DNA of 64,000 nucleotides from Xanthomonas sp. SI (GCF_014236855.1 NZ_CP051261.1:868001-932000), one strand, 5' to 3'. Positions 56,503 through 63,433 are shown, numbered from the stretch's first letter. Notes: generated from the sequence alone by a model not told the origin. Translations and numbers: made by a program.

Positions 56503-56787
56503 TCGGAGACCGCCGGCTGCGTTCGATGCGGTCGCTGTCCTGCGCGTCGCTGCCTGCTCTGCGGAGCGGCTTGGATCGCAACATCGCGAGATAAGCGCCT
56601 CAAGCGCGCCGGCCTGTCCTCGGGAGCGTGGGTCGCCGTCACGAACGGGTCGCGCCTCGCGCCGATAGAATTGCCTGCAGGCCATCCGGTAAGTCGTTGA
56701 TATAGGAACGGCTTTTTTCCAGGCCGCCATCGATGGTGGATACTCGGCGCAAGACCGCTTGGCGGTCCAACAATAGTCAGGCAGGCC
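56503..56787. other. Region left of the cassette array
   Basis: No gene is seen. The right end carries a short stem (ACCGC TTG GCGGT, 56754-56766) and then GTCAGGC at 56776-56782, followed within 6 bases by the next ATG. This resembles the right core of attC site 1 (GTCAGGT, also followed closely by an ATG), so a degenerate attC or attI may lie here. The spacing differs from the other sites and I cannot define a left core. Confidence 0.4.
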
Positions 56788-57078
56788 ATGGAAGATCGAT
56801 TGGGACCCGAGGAGCAAGTGTTGCGACGTGCTGTAGGTGAGGTCCTGCATTACATATGGGATCCGATCGGCGTATCCGGATCGGTGCAGGCCAGGGACGA
56901 GTACGACGGGTATATCGATCATGTCTGTGGCCTACTTTGGGACGGCGCTGACGCCATTCAAATCTCAAAGCACCTTGTGCAACTGGCCGACCAGAATATG
57001 GGCCTTCCCGACACGCAAGACCGCTCGGATTTGGCGGCGCGTAAGTTGCTCGAATGGCGGGATGCTGTGACGCGCTAG
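56788..57078 (+). CDS. Cassette gene: 96-aa conserved protein of unknown function
   Basis: A small soluble acidic protein beginning 'MEDRLGPEEQVLRRAVGEVL' with the motif 'HYIWDPIGVSG', then a helical region ending 'RKLLEWRDAVTR'. I recognise the WDPIGV type as a widespread hypothetical family in proteobacteria, with no function that I can name. It ends 3 bases before attC site 1, as expected of an integron cassette gene, and its GC content is below that of gshA. Confidence 0.8.
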   Translation: MEDRLGPEEQVLRRAVGEVLHYIWDPIGVSGSVQARDEYDGYIDHVCGLLWDGADAIQISKHLVQLADQNMGLPDTQDRSDLAARKLLEWRDAVTR

Positions 57079-57081
57079 CAT

Positions 57082-57139
57082 GCCCAGCAGTTCATTCAAA
57101 CGAATCCGCCTTGCGGGCTGCTTAATTTTGGTGTCAGGT
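57082..57139 (+). repeat. attC site 1
   Basis: Left core GCCCAGC (57082-57088), inner stem CCGCC-TTG-CGGG, right inner block CTTAATTTTGGT, right core GTCAGGT (57133-57139). 58 bp. The right core differs from GTTRRRY at one position. The next gene starts 4 bases later. Confidence 0.75.
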
Positions 57140-57142
57140 GCC

Positions 57143-57823
57143 ATGCCCAAATTTCGTGTAATTGTCGGTGCCAGTATCTGCATCGCACTCGCCATCACCG
57201 CGTGCAAGCCGCAGCAAGAGGAGCAGATCCGTGCTCCACGAGCGTCCACTTCCGATGATTCGGCTGCCCGCGCGCCGGCTCGGCCAAGCTTGCCTGCCGA
57301 TGCCCGTGCCATCATTGCGGCCAGCCGAGAAAGAATGTCCTTGGGAGAGATCTACGATCCCAAGTACTACACCATCGCCTATCCGGGCGGAGATGTCGCC
57401 AACGACCGTGGCGTCTGCACCGATGTCGTCATTCGCGCCTACAGGCATCTCGGGATCGATTTTCAGCAGTTGATCCATGAGGACATGCGTCGGAATTTTT
57501 CGGCGTATCCGCAGCTTTGGGGAAGCCAATCGACCGACAGCAACATCGATCATCGGCGGGTGCCCAACATCGAGCGGTTCCTGGCCCGCGAGGGTGCATC
57601 GCTGCCGATCAGCGACCGTGCCGTGGACTATCGTCCCGGCGACTTGGTGACGTGGCGGCTGGCTGGCGGATTGCCCCACATCGGAATCGTCTCGGATCGC
57701 CATGCGCCAAGCAGCGACCGTCTCCTGATACTCCACAATATTGGTGCCGGCACTGCTGAAGACGACATCCTCTTCGCCTATAAGATAGTAGGCCATTTTC
57801 GCTACTTTCCCGATGACGCCTAA
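57143..57823 (+). CDS. Cassette gene: DUF1287 lipoprotein
   Basis: 226 aa from ATG 57143. The signal ends in a lipobox-like 'ALAITAC' (Cys21), then a charged linker. The DUF1287 domain follows: 'YDPKYYTIAYPGGDVANDRG', 'VCTDVVIRAYRHLGIDFQQL', 'IDHRRVPNIERFL', 'YRPGDLVTWRLAGGLPHIGI' and 'LLILHNIGAGTAEDDIL'. The Cys-Thr-Asp / His pattern and fold prediction place DUF1287 near NlpC/P60-like cysteine hydrolases, so a cell-wall role is possible. A frame from 57080 would begin inside attC site 1, so 57143 is chosen. The TAA lies inside the left core of site 2. Confidence 0.85.
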   Translation: MPKFRVIVGASICIALAITACKPQQEEQIRAPRASTSDDSAARAPARPSLPADARAIIAASRERMSLGEIYDPKYYTIAYPGGDVANDRGVCTDVVIRAYRHLGIDFQQLIHEDMRRNFSAYPQLWGSQSTDSNIDHRRVPNIERFLAREGASLPISDRAVDYRPGDLVTWRLAGGLPHIGIVSDRHAPSSDRLLILHNIGAGTAEDDILFAYKIVGHFRYFPDDA

Positions 57824-57875
57824 CAATTCTCAAACCGATGCCGCTTTGCGGCGCGGCCTAATTCAGGCGTTGGAC
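57818..57875 (+). repeat. attC site 2 (best preserved)
   Basis: Left core GCCTAAC (57818-57824) fits RYYYAAC exactly; central stem GCCGC-TTT-GCGGC; right inner block CCTAATTCAGGC; right core GTTGGAC (57869-57875) fits GTTRRRY except for its final RY order. 58 bp. Confidence 0.88.
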
Positions 57876-57890
57876 CTGCCAGAAAGCTTT

Positions 57891-58367
57891 ATGGAAGTGA
57901 AAATCGTCGAGTTCTCCGAAACCGCCGTGGCCGCGGTTGAGCATTACGGGCCGCCAGAGTTGGAGTACGAGAGCTCCAAGCGTCTGATCCTGTGGCGTAT
58001 ACGCAACGGCATTTCACCTCAGCTTGCCCGCACGTTTGGAGTTCATCACACTGACCCTGCTCGCGTTGCTCCCGAGAAGCACCGTGTCGACTTCTGTGTG
58101 TCGTACAACGGCACGATCGAGCCGAACGAAGAAGGGGTGGTGGCCAAGGTCATTCCCCGCCTTCGTTGCGCGTTCGCGCGGCATTTGGGCTCTCGCCGGC
58201 ATAACGCCACCGCCGAATACCTCGGTCGCGCTTGGCTTCCGAACAGCGGCGAGGTCAGCGGAGCGTTTCCCATCTTTTTCCACTACGTCAACGTCGGTCC
58301 GGATGTTCAAGAGCATGAAATGATCACGGATGTGTATCTCCCACTCGGGCCAGCCGCCAAGGCCTAA
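57891..58367 (+). CDS. Cassette gene: GyrI-like effector-binding domain protein
   Basis: A 158-aa stand-alone GyrI/AraC-effector-binding domain: N-terminal 'MEVKIVEFSETAVAAVEHYG', 'FGVHHTDPARVAPEKHRVDF' and C-terminal 'EMITDVYLPLGP'. These domains bind small molecules, act as gyrase inhibitors (SbmC) or toxin-resistance factors, and some act as hydrolases. No DNA-binding domain is attached. ATG 57891 lies 16 bases after site 2, with AGAAAG upstream. The longer frame from 57813 would be read through the attC. The stop overlaps the left core of site 3. Confidence 0.87.
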   Translation: MEVKIVEFSETAVAAVEHYGPPELEYESSKRLILWRIRNGISPQLARTFGVHHTDPARVAPEKHRVDFCVSYNGTIEPNEEGVVAKVIPRLRCAFARHLGSRRHNATAEYLGRAWLPNSGEVSGAFPIFFHYVNVGPDVQEHEMITDVYLPLGPAAKA

Positions 58368-58421
58368 CAAGTTGTTCAGGTCGACGCCGCTTTGCGGCGC
58401 TGCGTAACTCGGACACCAGGC
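58362..58421 (+). repeat. attC site 3 (degenerate right core)
   Basis: Left core GCCTAAC (58362-58368) is perfect; central stem GACGCCGC-TTT-GCGGCGC is strong. The right core position reads ACCAGGC (58415-58421), having lost the G-TT at the cleavage point, so recombination here is probably impaired. Confidence 0.75.
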
Positions 58422-58424
58422 TTC

Positions 58425-58667
58425 ATGAAAATTTTCAGAAATCTATTCTCCAAAGGCGCTGCGGAACCGCGCCACGCGTTCCCGGAGGACATGGTCCGTG
58501 AAGCAAAAGCCAATCCGGGCGGATGGGTGTACGAGATTTCAAGTCGGTACGACCCGAATGGCGCAGTTCCGCCTCACGCAATCAAGGGCGCCTGGCGCGT
58601 GGATGACCGTGGCGAGATCGTTCCTGGGAGCTACACATCTAATCCCAACTTCCGGTCGGAGGCGTAG
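58425..58667 (+). CDS. Cassette gene: 80-aa conserved protein of unknown function
   Basis: A small protein 'MKIFRNLFSKGAAEPRHAFP' with the recognisable core 'GGWVYEISSRYDPNGAVPPH' and 'IKGAWRVDDRGEIVPGSY', ending 'NPNFRSEA'. The GGWVYEI...VPP.AI.GAW.VD..G.I.PG pattern is a common hypothetical family of proteobacteria, function unknown. ATG 58425 lies 3 bases after attC site 3. About 43 bp of non-coding DNA separate its stop from site 4. Confidence 0.8.
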   Translation: MKIFRNLFSKGAAEPRHAFPEDMVREAKANPGGWVYEISSRYDPNGAVPPHAIKGAWRVDDRGEIVPGSYTSNPNFRSEA

Positions 58668-58710
58668 TGTTTCCAGTCACGCTCACGTGCATCGCGTGGT
58701 TCGGTGTGGC

Positions 58711-58770
58711 GTCCGACACGTCATTCAAGCCGAAGCTGCGTCGCGGCTCGGCCTAATTCAGGCGATGTGC
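58711..58770 (+). repeat. attC site 4
   Basis: Left core GTCCGAC (58711-58717), then ACGTCATTCAAGCCGAAGC, loop near CGTCGCGG, right block GGCCTAATTCAGGC, right core GATGTGC (58764-58770). The inner parts are nearly identical to site 6 and to the right half of site 2; the outer cores have drifted. Confidence 0.75.
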
Positions 58771-58771
58771 A

Positions 58772-58984
58772 ATGGAAAAGCTACGAAGGCTTGCGGCGGC
58801 TCTTGCCCTGCTGGCGGGGACCATCGCGGCGTTGCTTGGGGCTTTCCAGATGGTTCGCGTTCTAACGGCCATTGTCGATCCGCCAGAGGGCGTGTTTGAG
58901 CCGTTAGTACCACTGAGCGTAGGCGTCGGAATGTTGTTGGTGGGTGTCTGCCTGGTCAGGGCCGGGCGCGCGTTGCGACACTGA
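58772..58984 (+). CDS. Cassette gene: 70-aa two-helix membrane protein
   Basis: A short protein with two hydrophobic helices (about 8-33 and 44-64), 'LAAALALLAGTIAALLGAFQ' and 'LVPLSVGVGMLLVGVCLVRA', and a basic C-terminus. The ATG lies one base after attC site 4. It resembles many unassigned small membrane proteins found in cassettes. No function can be given. The next gene follows without an attC between. Confidence 0.7.
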   Translation: MEKLRRLAAALALLAGTIAALLGAFQMVRVLTAIVDPPEGVFEPLVPLSVGVGMLLVGVCLVRAGRALRH

Positions 58985-59036
58985 TTGGTTGGCCTCTCCT
59001 GGCCTGGAGTCCTGCAATCCATCGAGGAGGGTTCAT

Positions 59037-59386
59037 ATGAGTCTCAAGCGTCTCGTTCCAATGCAGCCCGTTGCAAGCATGCCGGCGAGCGTCGAGTTCT
59101 ACGAGAAGCTCGGCTCTCGGTTGAGAGCCGGAACGACGACTGGGGCTGGGCCATGCCTTATTGTGGCGAATGCCGGCTCATGGTCGATCAATCCATCAAT
59201 CTTCATCCAGACATTCCCCGGATTTCTGTCATCTATCTCTATACGGAGAACTTGCAGGATTTCCACAGGCGTGCGTGCAAGAACGGCCTGGACGTCCCGG
59301 ATGCAGACAAGACGTTCTGCGACATGACCGAGTTTCGGATTGAGGATCCGGACGGCAATCGCCTCTGGATTGGACAAGACAAGTGA
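59037..59386 (+). pseudogene. VOC-family (glyoxalase/bleomycin-resistance fold) gene with a 1-base deletion
   Basis: The start ATG has a strong GAGGAGG 6 nt upstream and opens 'MSLKRLVPMQPVASMPASVE' and 'FYEKLG', a typical VOC N-terminus. The frame then fails. In the +2 frame the protein continues 'SVESRNDDWGWAMPYCGECR', 'NLHPDIPRISVIYLYTENL' and 'TEFRIEDPDGNRLWIGQDK', ending at 59386. Inserting one T at about 59114-59115 (GGCTCTCGG to GGCTTCTCGG) restores 'EKLGFSVESR' as expected for the family and a 116-117-aa protein. VOC proteins include glyoxalases, dioxygenases and antibiotic-binding proteins. It is either a recent pseudogene or a base-calling error. Confidence 0.8.
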
Positions 59387-59389
59387 CCC

Positions 59390-59448
59390 CCCGGACAATC
59401 CGTTCAAGCCGAGGCTGCTTATGGCGCGGTCCAACTCGGGTATTGGGC
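59390..59448 (+). repeat. attC site 5
   Basis: Left core CCCGGAC (59390-59396), AATCCGTTCAAGCCGAGGC, a weakened centre (TGCTTATGGCGCGG), right block CCAACTCGGGT, right core ATTGGGC (59442-59448) with intact TTGGGC. It starts 3 bases after the VOC stop. Confidence 0.7.
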
Positions 59449-59483
59449 TCAGGCGCTGAGGATATCAAGGATTCTGTGGAATC

Positions 59484-59732
59484 ATGACGATTACTGACTT
59501 TCTGATAATGGACGCGTACGGCATCGTGATCGCTGCTGATTCCGATGGCGACCATCTAGCCTTTTGCTGCATGCAATGTGGTTACCCGATAGTGGCTGTG
59601 GCGCTGGATAGCCAGCGGGGAAGTGATGAAGATCATCCCGCTAGCTGCAGGGGTTGCGACACTCAGTATTTCTTGGATGTCCGGCCACACGCGAAAAAGC
59701 TCTACATTCATCAATTGGACGCAGAAACCTGA
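59484..59732 (+). CDS. Cassette gene: 82-aa zinc-ribbon-like small protein
   Basis: A small protein opening 'MTITDFLIMDAYGIVIAADS'. Two Cys pairs, in 'FCCMQCGYPI' and 'SCRGCDTQYF', are spaced like a zinc ribbon. The C-terminus is 'AKKLYIHQLDAET'. No relative with a known role comes to mind. The stop TGA lies inside the left core of attC site 6, so it is the last gene of the array. Only weak AAGGA lies upstream (about 59467). Confidence 0.72.
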   Translation: MTITDFLIMDAYGIVIAADSDGDHLAFCCMQCGYPIVAVALDSQRGSDEDHPASCRGCDTQYFLDVRPHAKKLYIHQLDAET

Positions 59733-59786
59733 TGGTCTATTCAGGCCGAAGCCGCTTCGCGGCTCGGCTTGATTCAGGCGCCAAAG
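59727..59786 (+). repeat. attC site 6 (last)
   Basis: Left core ACCTGAT (59727-59733); centre GGCCGAAGCCGC-TTC-GCGGCTCGGC is a nearly perfect stem; right block TTGATTCAGGC; right core position GCCAAAG (59780-59786), degenerate. No cassette gene follows before the histidine kinase. Confidence 0.75.
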
Positions 59787-59939
59787 CCCTCAAGGCCGAT
59801 GATTTTTGCCGTGTGCACGGTATCGGGGGTGGGGGAGCGCACGCTTGCTGGAACTGCAACGGAGCCTGGGTATCGGCTCGTGCATCCTGTCGCGCCGATG
59901 TTGCACCACACTCCGTGGCCCCGTAATGCTGTCGCTGTC

Positions 59940-61490
59940 TTAGACAGTCGCCGCCTGGCACGGCAACTCCACACACACCCGCAACCCGCCTTCGGAGCGG
60001 TTGGTCAGGGTGATTTCGCCGCCGTGGGCGAGCGCGATGCTGTGCGCCACCGACAGGCCCAGACCGATGCCGCCGGTGTCGCGGTTGCGCGAGTTCTCGC
60101 CGCGGAAGAACGGCAGGAACAGTTGCTCGTGCTGGGTCGGGTCGATGCCGGGGCCGTCGTCGTCGATCCACAGCACGCAGTCGGCGCCGTCGCGGTGCAG
60201 TTGCAGGCGCGCGCGCTTGCCGTACTTCAGTGCGTTCTCAAGCAGGTTCATCACCATCCGCCGCAGCGACAACGGATCGCCATCGAGGGTGATGGCTTGG
60301 CCGGCGACGAAGCTCGCCTCGGCGCCGGTGTCGCTGGCGTCGTCGACCACGCTCTCCACCAATAGGCGGAAATCCAGCGGTGCGCGGGTGCCGCGGCGGC
60401 TGTCGTTGTGGATGAAGTCCAGCGCGGCGGAGATCATCGCCTTCATCTCGTCGATGTCGGCGATGGTCTTGTCGCGCAGCGGCGGCTGCAGGCCTTCCAG
60501 GCGGAACGCCAGGCGCGCCAGCGGGGTGCGCAGGTCGTGGGCGATCGCCGCGACCATGTGCGTGCGCTCGTTGATCAGGCGGTTCAGGCGCGCCTGCATG
60601 GCGTTGAACGAGTCAGCGGCCTGCACGATTTCGCTGGGGCCGCTGCGCTGCAGCGGCTCCGCATCGGGATTGCGGCCGAGCCGGTCGGCGGCTTCGGCGA
60701 AACGCTTGATCGGTGCGGCCAGCGCGCGCGAGAACCACCACGCCAGCGGCAGCATCGCCAGCAGGCCGGCGACGAACAGCAGCGCGACCTGGGTCTTGAA
60801 CGCGGTGGAGAAGCGTCGCGGCGGCGATACCACGCTGCGCCAGCGGCCATCGGGTTGCTGCAGTGCGGCGGTGAAGCCGCCCAGCAGCGGCGACGCCGGG
60901 GCCAGCCCGCGCTCGCGCCAGCGCGAACCCGCCGCGCGCATCGCGCTGCCGAACGCGTCAGGATTGGCCTCGCCCGGTGGTGCCGGTGGCGGCTGTTGCG
61001 CGTCGGCTTCGCTGTCGAAGGGCGCCTGCGGCGGCACGCCGGGATCTGCGAACGGCGGCGGTCCATCGTGCAGGAAGCGCGCGTCGCCGGGCGGTCCGGA
61101 GCGCGGCCGCAGGCGGTTGCGTTCTTCCGGCGAGAAATTCGGGTTGGGCAGCTTCTCGTCGCTGCTGCGGTAGAAGCGCACCCGCTCCGGCGCCACGTCC
61201 AGCCAATTGGTGAGCATGAACTCGGCGAAACGGTCGCGCACCTGTCCCGGCGCGGGCAACGGCGCCTGCTTGGCGTCGTGCACTTTCAACGTCTGCGTGC
61301 CGGCCGGCATCTTCGTGGTCAGCAGCGCGATCACTTCCGGCGGATGCACCGGCATTTCGTAGACCGGCGTGCGCAACACCAGCAGGGCGATGCCGATCAG
61401 CTGTGCGGTCAGCAGGGCGGCCAGCAGCAGCAGGAAGGTGCGGGCGAAGATCGAGACGCCGCGGCGGCCCCGCTGCTTGGGCGCGCTCAC
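59940..61490 (-). CDS. Sensor histidine kinase, inner membrane
   Basis: 516 aa. TM1 is about residues 14-39 and TM2 about 236-256. The periplasmic loop of about 195 residues is Pro/Gly-rich at 120-175. Then come a HAMP linker (ending about 310), the DHp domain with 'AIAHDLRTPLARL' (phospho-His318) and the HATPase with 'NLLENALKYGKRARL', 'DDDGPGID' and 'GGIGLGLSVAHSI'. It should phosphorylate the OmpR-type regulator encoded just upstream. Start is GTG 61490, which overlaps the regulator's TGA (GTGA), hence coupled translation. The signal is unknown; the Pro-rich loop may sense envelope changes. Confidence 0.94.
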   Translation of the reverse strand: MSAPKQRGRRGVSIFARTFLLLLAALLTAQLIGIALLVLRTPVYEMPVHPPEVIALLTTKMPAGTQTLKVHDAKQAPLPAPGQVRDRFAEFMLTNWLDVAPERVRFYRSSDEKLPNPNFSPEERNRLRPRSGPPGDARFLHDGPPPFADPGVPPQAPFDSEADAQQPPPAPPGEANPDAFGSAMRAAGSRWRERGLAPASPLLGGFTAALQQPDGRWRSVVSPPRRFSTAFKTQVALLFVAGLLAMLPLAWWFSRALAAPIKRFAEAADRLGRNPDAEPLQRSGPSEIVQAADSFNAMQARLNRLINERTHMVAAIAHDLRTPLARLAFRLEGLQPPLRDKTIADIDEMKAMISAALDFIHNDSRRGTRAPLDFRLLVESVVDDASDTGAEASFVAGQAITLDGDPLSLRRMVMNLLENALKYGKRARLQLHRDGADCVLWIDDDGPGIDPTQHEQLFLPFFRGENSRNRDTGGIGLGLSVAHSIALAHGGEITLTNRSEGGLRVCVELPCQAATV

Positions 61491-62203
61491 AGCCGGGCGA
61501 CGCTCGGCAGCAGCATGTAGCCCTCGTTGCGCACGGTGCGGATCAGTTCGGTCTGCACGCGTTCGTTGATCTTGCGCCGCAGGCGGCTGATCTGGCTGTC
61601 GATGGCGCGGTCGTAGACTTCGGTGTCGCGGCCGCGCGCGTAGTCGAGCAACTGGTCGCGGCTGAGCACCCGCTGCGGATGCTCGACGAAGGTGCGCAGC
61701 AGGGCGAATTCGCCGTCGGAGAGGTTGATGAAGATGCCGGTGGGATCGCGCAGGTCGCGGCGGATCACGTCCAGGCGCCAGCCAGCGAATTCGTAGACGT
61801 TGCCGCGCGCTTCCGGCGGCAGCGACGCCGCCTGGCTGCGGCGCAGCAGCGCGCGCACCCGCGCCAGCAGTTCGCGCGGATTGCATGGCTTGGCCAGATA
61901 GTCGTCGGCGCCCACTTCCAGGCCGATGATGCGGTCGGTGTCGCTGCCCAGCGCGCTGAGCATGATCACCGCCGGCGCACCGCGCTCGCTGGCCAGCTGC
62001 CGGGCGGCGCTGAGGCCGTCTTCGCCGGGCATCATCACGTCCAGGATCACCAGGTCGGGCTGGCGTATCGCCATCAGCCGGCGCATGTCCGCGACATTCT
62101 CGGCAGCTTCCACCTGGTAGCCGTGCTCTTGCAGGAACTCGCTGATGAGCCGGCGCAGATCGGGGTCGTCGTCGACTACCAGAATGAAGGATTGCATATC
62201 CAT
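61487..62203 (-). CDS. OmpR/PhoB-family response regulator
   Basis: 238 aa. The receiver domain (5-118) has 'ILVVDDDPDLRRLISEFLQE' (acidic pocket), phospho-acceptor Asp55 in 'PDLVILDVMMPGEDG', and the Lys in 'DDYLAKPCNPREL'. The C-terminal winged helix (about 140-235) has 'NLSDGEFALLRTFVEHPQRV', 'SRDQLLDYARG' and 'DRAIDSQISRLRRKI', the OmpR signature. It forms an operon with the downstream kinase. Start at 62203; the Met two codons later (62197) is an alternative. Targets unknown. Confidence 0.95.
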   Translation of the reverse strand: MDMQSFILVVDDDPDLRRLISEFLQEHGYQVEAAENVADMRRLMAIRQPDLVILDVMMPGEDGLSAARQLASERGAPAVIMLSALGSDTDRIIGLEVGADDYLAKPCNPRELLARVRALLRRSQAASLPPEARGNVYEFAGWRLDVIRRDLRDPTGIFINLSDGEFALLRTFVEHPQRVLSRDQLLDYARGRDTEVYDRAIDSQISRLRRKINERVQTELIRTVRNEGYMLLPSVARL

Positions 62204-62832
62204 GATCTTGAAGGGCGGCCGCTCGGAGTACAGCCAGTCTAGACGCGGCCGCTGCCGCCGGTAACTGGTGCGGGCAGGCCGTCGCTGCCGGAAGCAAGCG
62301 GGCGCATGATCGCGGCGCCATGATAGGGAGTGGCGACGGTGGCCTCATGGCGGGTTTGTGTCGTATTCAGCCATGCGTTGACACAAAACGCTAACGCGCC
62401 GGCGCCTCGCAGCCGACCATGGCGGCATCAAGCCGGCGTCAGCGGGCGTCGGCATTGCCGCGCGCCTCGATCGCGCACCGCTATTTCTGCCATAACGACG
62501 CGGCTTTCGCGGCGCGCTTCCAGGTCGCGGTGCTGACCGAGTCGGCGCCTGCCAAGGCGGCCGATGCGGCGCGTCGCTGCCATGAGCTTTCCGACGCCGG
62601 CGCGGTGTCTGCGGTTGCGCCGCAGTCGGCGGCCGAGCGGCGCTGCGCTGCGTGCGTCGTGCTCGGCAAGCGCGCTTTCCCACGTGTCGCGCGGCGACAA
62701 CGGCACGCGATATCGGCATGAAACGATGCCGTACGTGGATGCATTGGCGAGCGTGTCGCGGGGAGCGGGCGCGGCGCCGTCGGCGCACCGCGTCCATTGC
62801 CTATTTTCACCACCCCGCCATCAGGAGGAGGC
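62204..62832. other. 629-bp intergenic region with an inverted repeat
   Basis: TTTGTGTC (62355-62362) and GACACAAA (62380-62387) form a perfect 8-bp inverted repeat with a 17-bp spacer, 150 bp before the response regulator. It could be a regulator site. Short open frames on both strands (for example 62419-62721) lack ribosome sites and family features. Confidence 0.5.
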
Positions 62833-63321
62833 ATGCCTAGCATGACATCGCATCGAGTCGCCAAAGGGGCGCTGACCCTAGTGTTGAGTGCCGCGCTGAG
62901 CGGCTGCGTCACCGTCTGTGTCGGTGGACCCGCCGCGCCGCCGCCGCCGCCGGATGGCGGGCCGCATCACGGCCCCGGTCACGGAGTGGGCGGGGGACCG
63001 GGCCACGATCAGCCGCCGCCGCGCGACCCGGCGTTCGAGGCCGCGGTGCAGTCCTGCGCGCGCGAACTCGGGCTGCCGCTGCCGCCGCATGGACGTCCGC
63101 CGGGTCCGCCGCCGGCCGCTGCCGGCGCGGACGACGCCCCGGCCGCTGCGGCCGCTGCGGCCACGCGGGCGCCAGGCTCCAAGCCGGACCCGGCGATGCG
63201 CGCCAATTTCGCCAAGCTCGACGCCTGTCTGCGCGGCAAGGGCGTGACCCCACCGCCGTGGCGCGGCCCGCCGCAGGACGGCGCCGCGCCTCCCCCGGCG
63301 GCGCCGCCCGCCCAACGCTGA
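62833..63321 (+). CDS. Proline/glycine/histidine-rich lipoprotein of unknown function
   Basis: 162 aa. The lipoprotein signal is 'LTLVLSAALSGC' (Cys about 25). Residues 33-65 are Pro/Gly/His-rich ('GGPHHGPGHGVGGG'), and two short conserved-looking segments carry Cys: 'FEAAVQSCARELGLPLPPHG' and 'MRANFAKLDACLRGKGVTPP'. The His clusters could bind metal. Related 'CARELGLPLP...CLRGKGV' lipoproteins occur in xanthomonads without known role. AGGAGG 5 nt upstream supports ATG 62833. A terminator follows. Confidence 0.87.
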   Translation: MPSMTSHRVAKGALTLVLSAALSGCVTVCVGGPAAPPPPPDGGPHHGPGHGVGGGPGHDQPPPRDPAFEAAVQSCARELGLPLPPHGRPPGPPPAAAGADDAPAAAAAAATRAPGSKPDPAMRANFAKLDACLRGKGVTPPPWRGPPQDGAAPPPAAPPAQR

Positions 63322-63343
63322 GTCCTGCGGCCAGGTGCCGCAT

Positions 63344-63387
63344 GCCCGCGTCGTCCCGATCCGGGACGGCGGGGGCGTTTTCTTTTT
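63344..63387 (+). terminator. Rho-independent terminator
   Basis: A 15-bp stem (63344-63358 with 63362-63376; one mismatch, one G-U) is followed by TTTTCTTTTT. It ends the lipoprotein gene and insulates the frmR promoter. Confidence 0.82.
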
Positions 63388-63399
63388 CGGGCAGGGGAA

Positions 63400-63418
63400 T
63401 ATACTGTCCCCCAGTATA
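63400..63418. promoter_or_regulatory. FrmR operator
   Basis: TATACTGTCCCCCAGTATA has 7-bp arms TATACTG / CAGTATA around a C-rich centre. It lies 15 bases before frmR and matches the AT-arm, G/C-tract-centre design of CsoR/RcnR/FrmR operators. The arms contain -10-like sequences, so bound repressor would block the promoter. Confidence 0.85.
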
Positions 63419-63433
63419 GTTCCTAGGTCCCGC

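Larger units (their letters stand above)
57082..59786 (+). mobile_element. Integron gene-cassette array without integrase (CALIN)
   Basis: Six related imperfect palindromes of 58-60 bp, all in the same orientation, each fall directly after a short plus-strand gene (57082, 57818, 58362, 58711, 59390, 59727). Each has a left core like GCCTAAC, a central stem around CCGCTTTGCGGC, a TTAATTCAGGC-like right inner part and a right core like GTTRRRY. This is attC architecture. Gene stops abut or overlap the left cores. No intI gene is present within 4 kb on either side, and the flanks are housekeeping genes. Confidence 0.85.

Noticed and set aside
56754..56782. A seventh attC or an attI site left of the first cassette gene
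   Set aside because: A small stem and GTCAGGC are present, but the spacing differs from the six good sites and no left core can be drawn. It was kept only as a remark.
62419..62721. 100-codon plus-strand open frame
   Set aside because: No Shine-Dalgarno, composition not protein-like, and competing frames of similar length exist on both strands.
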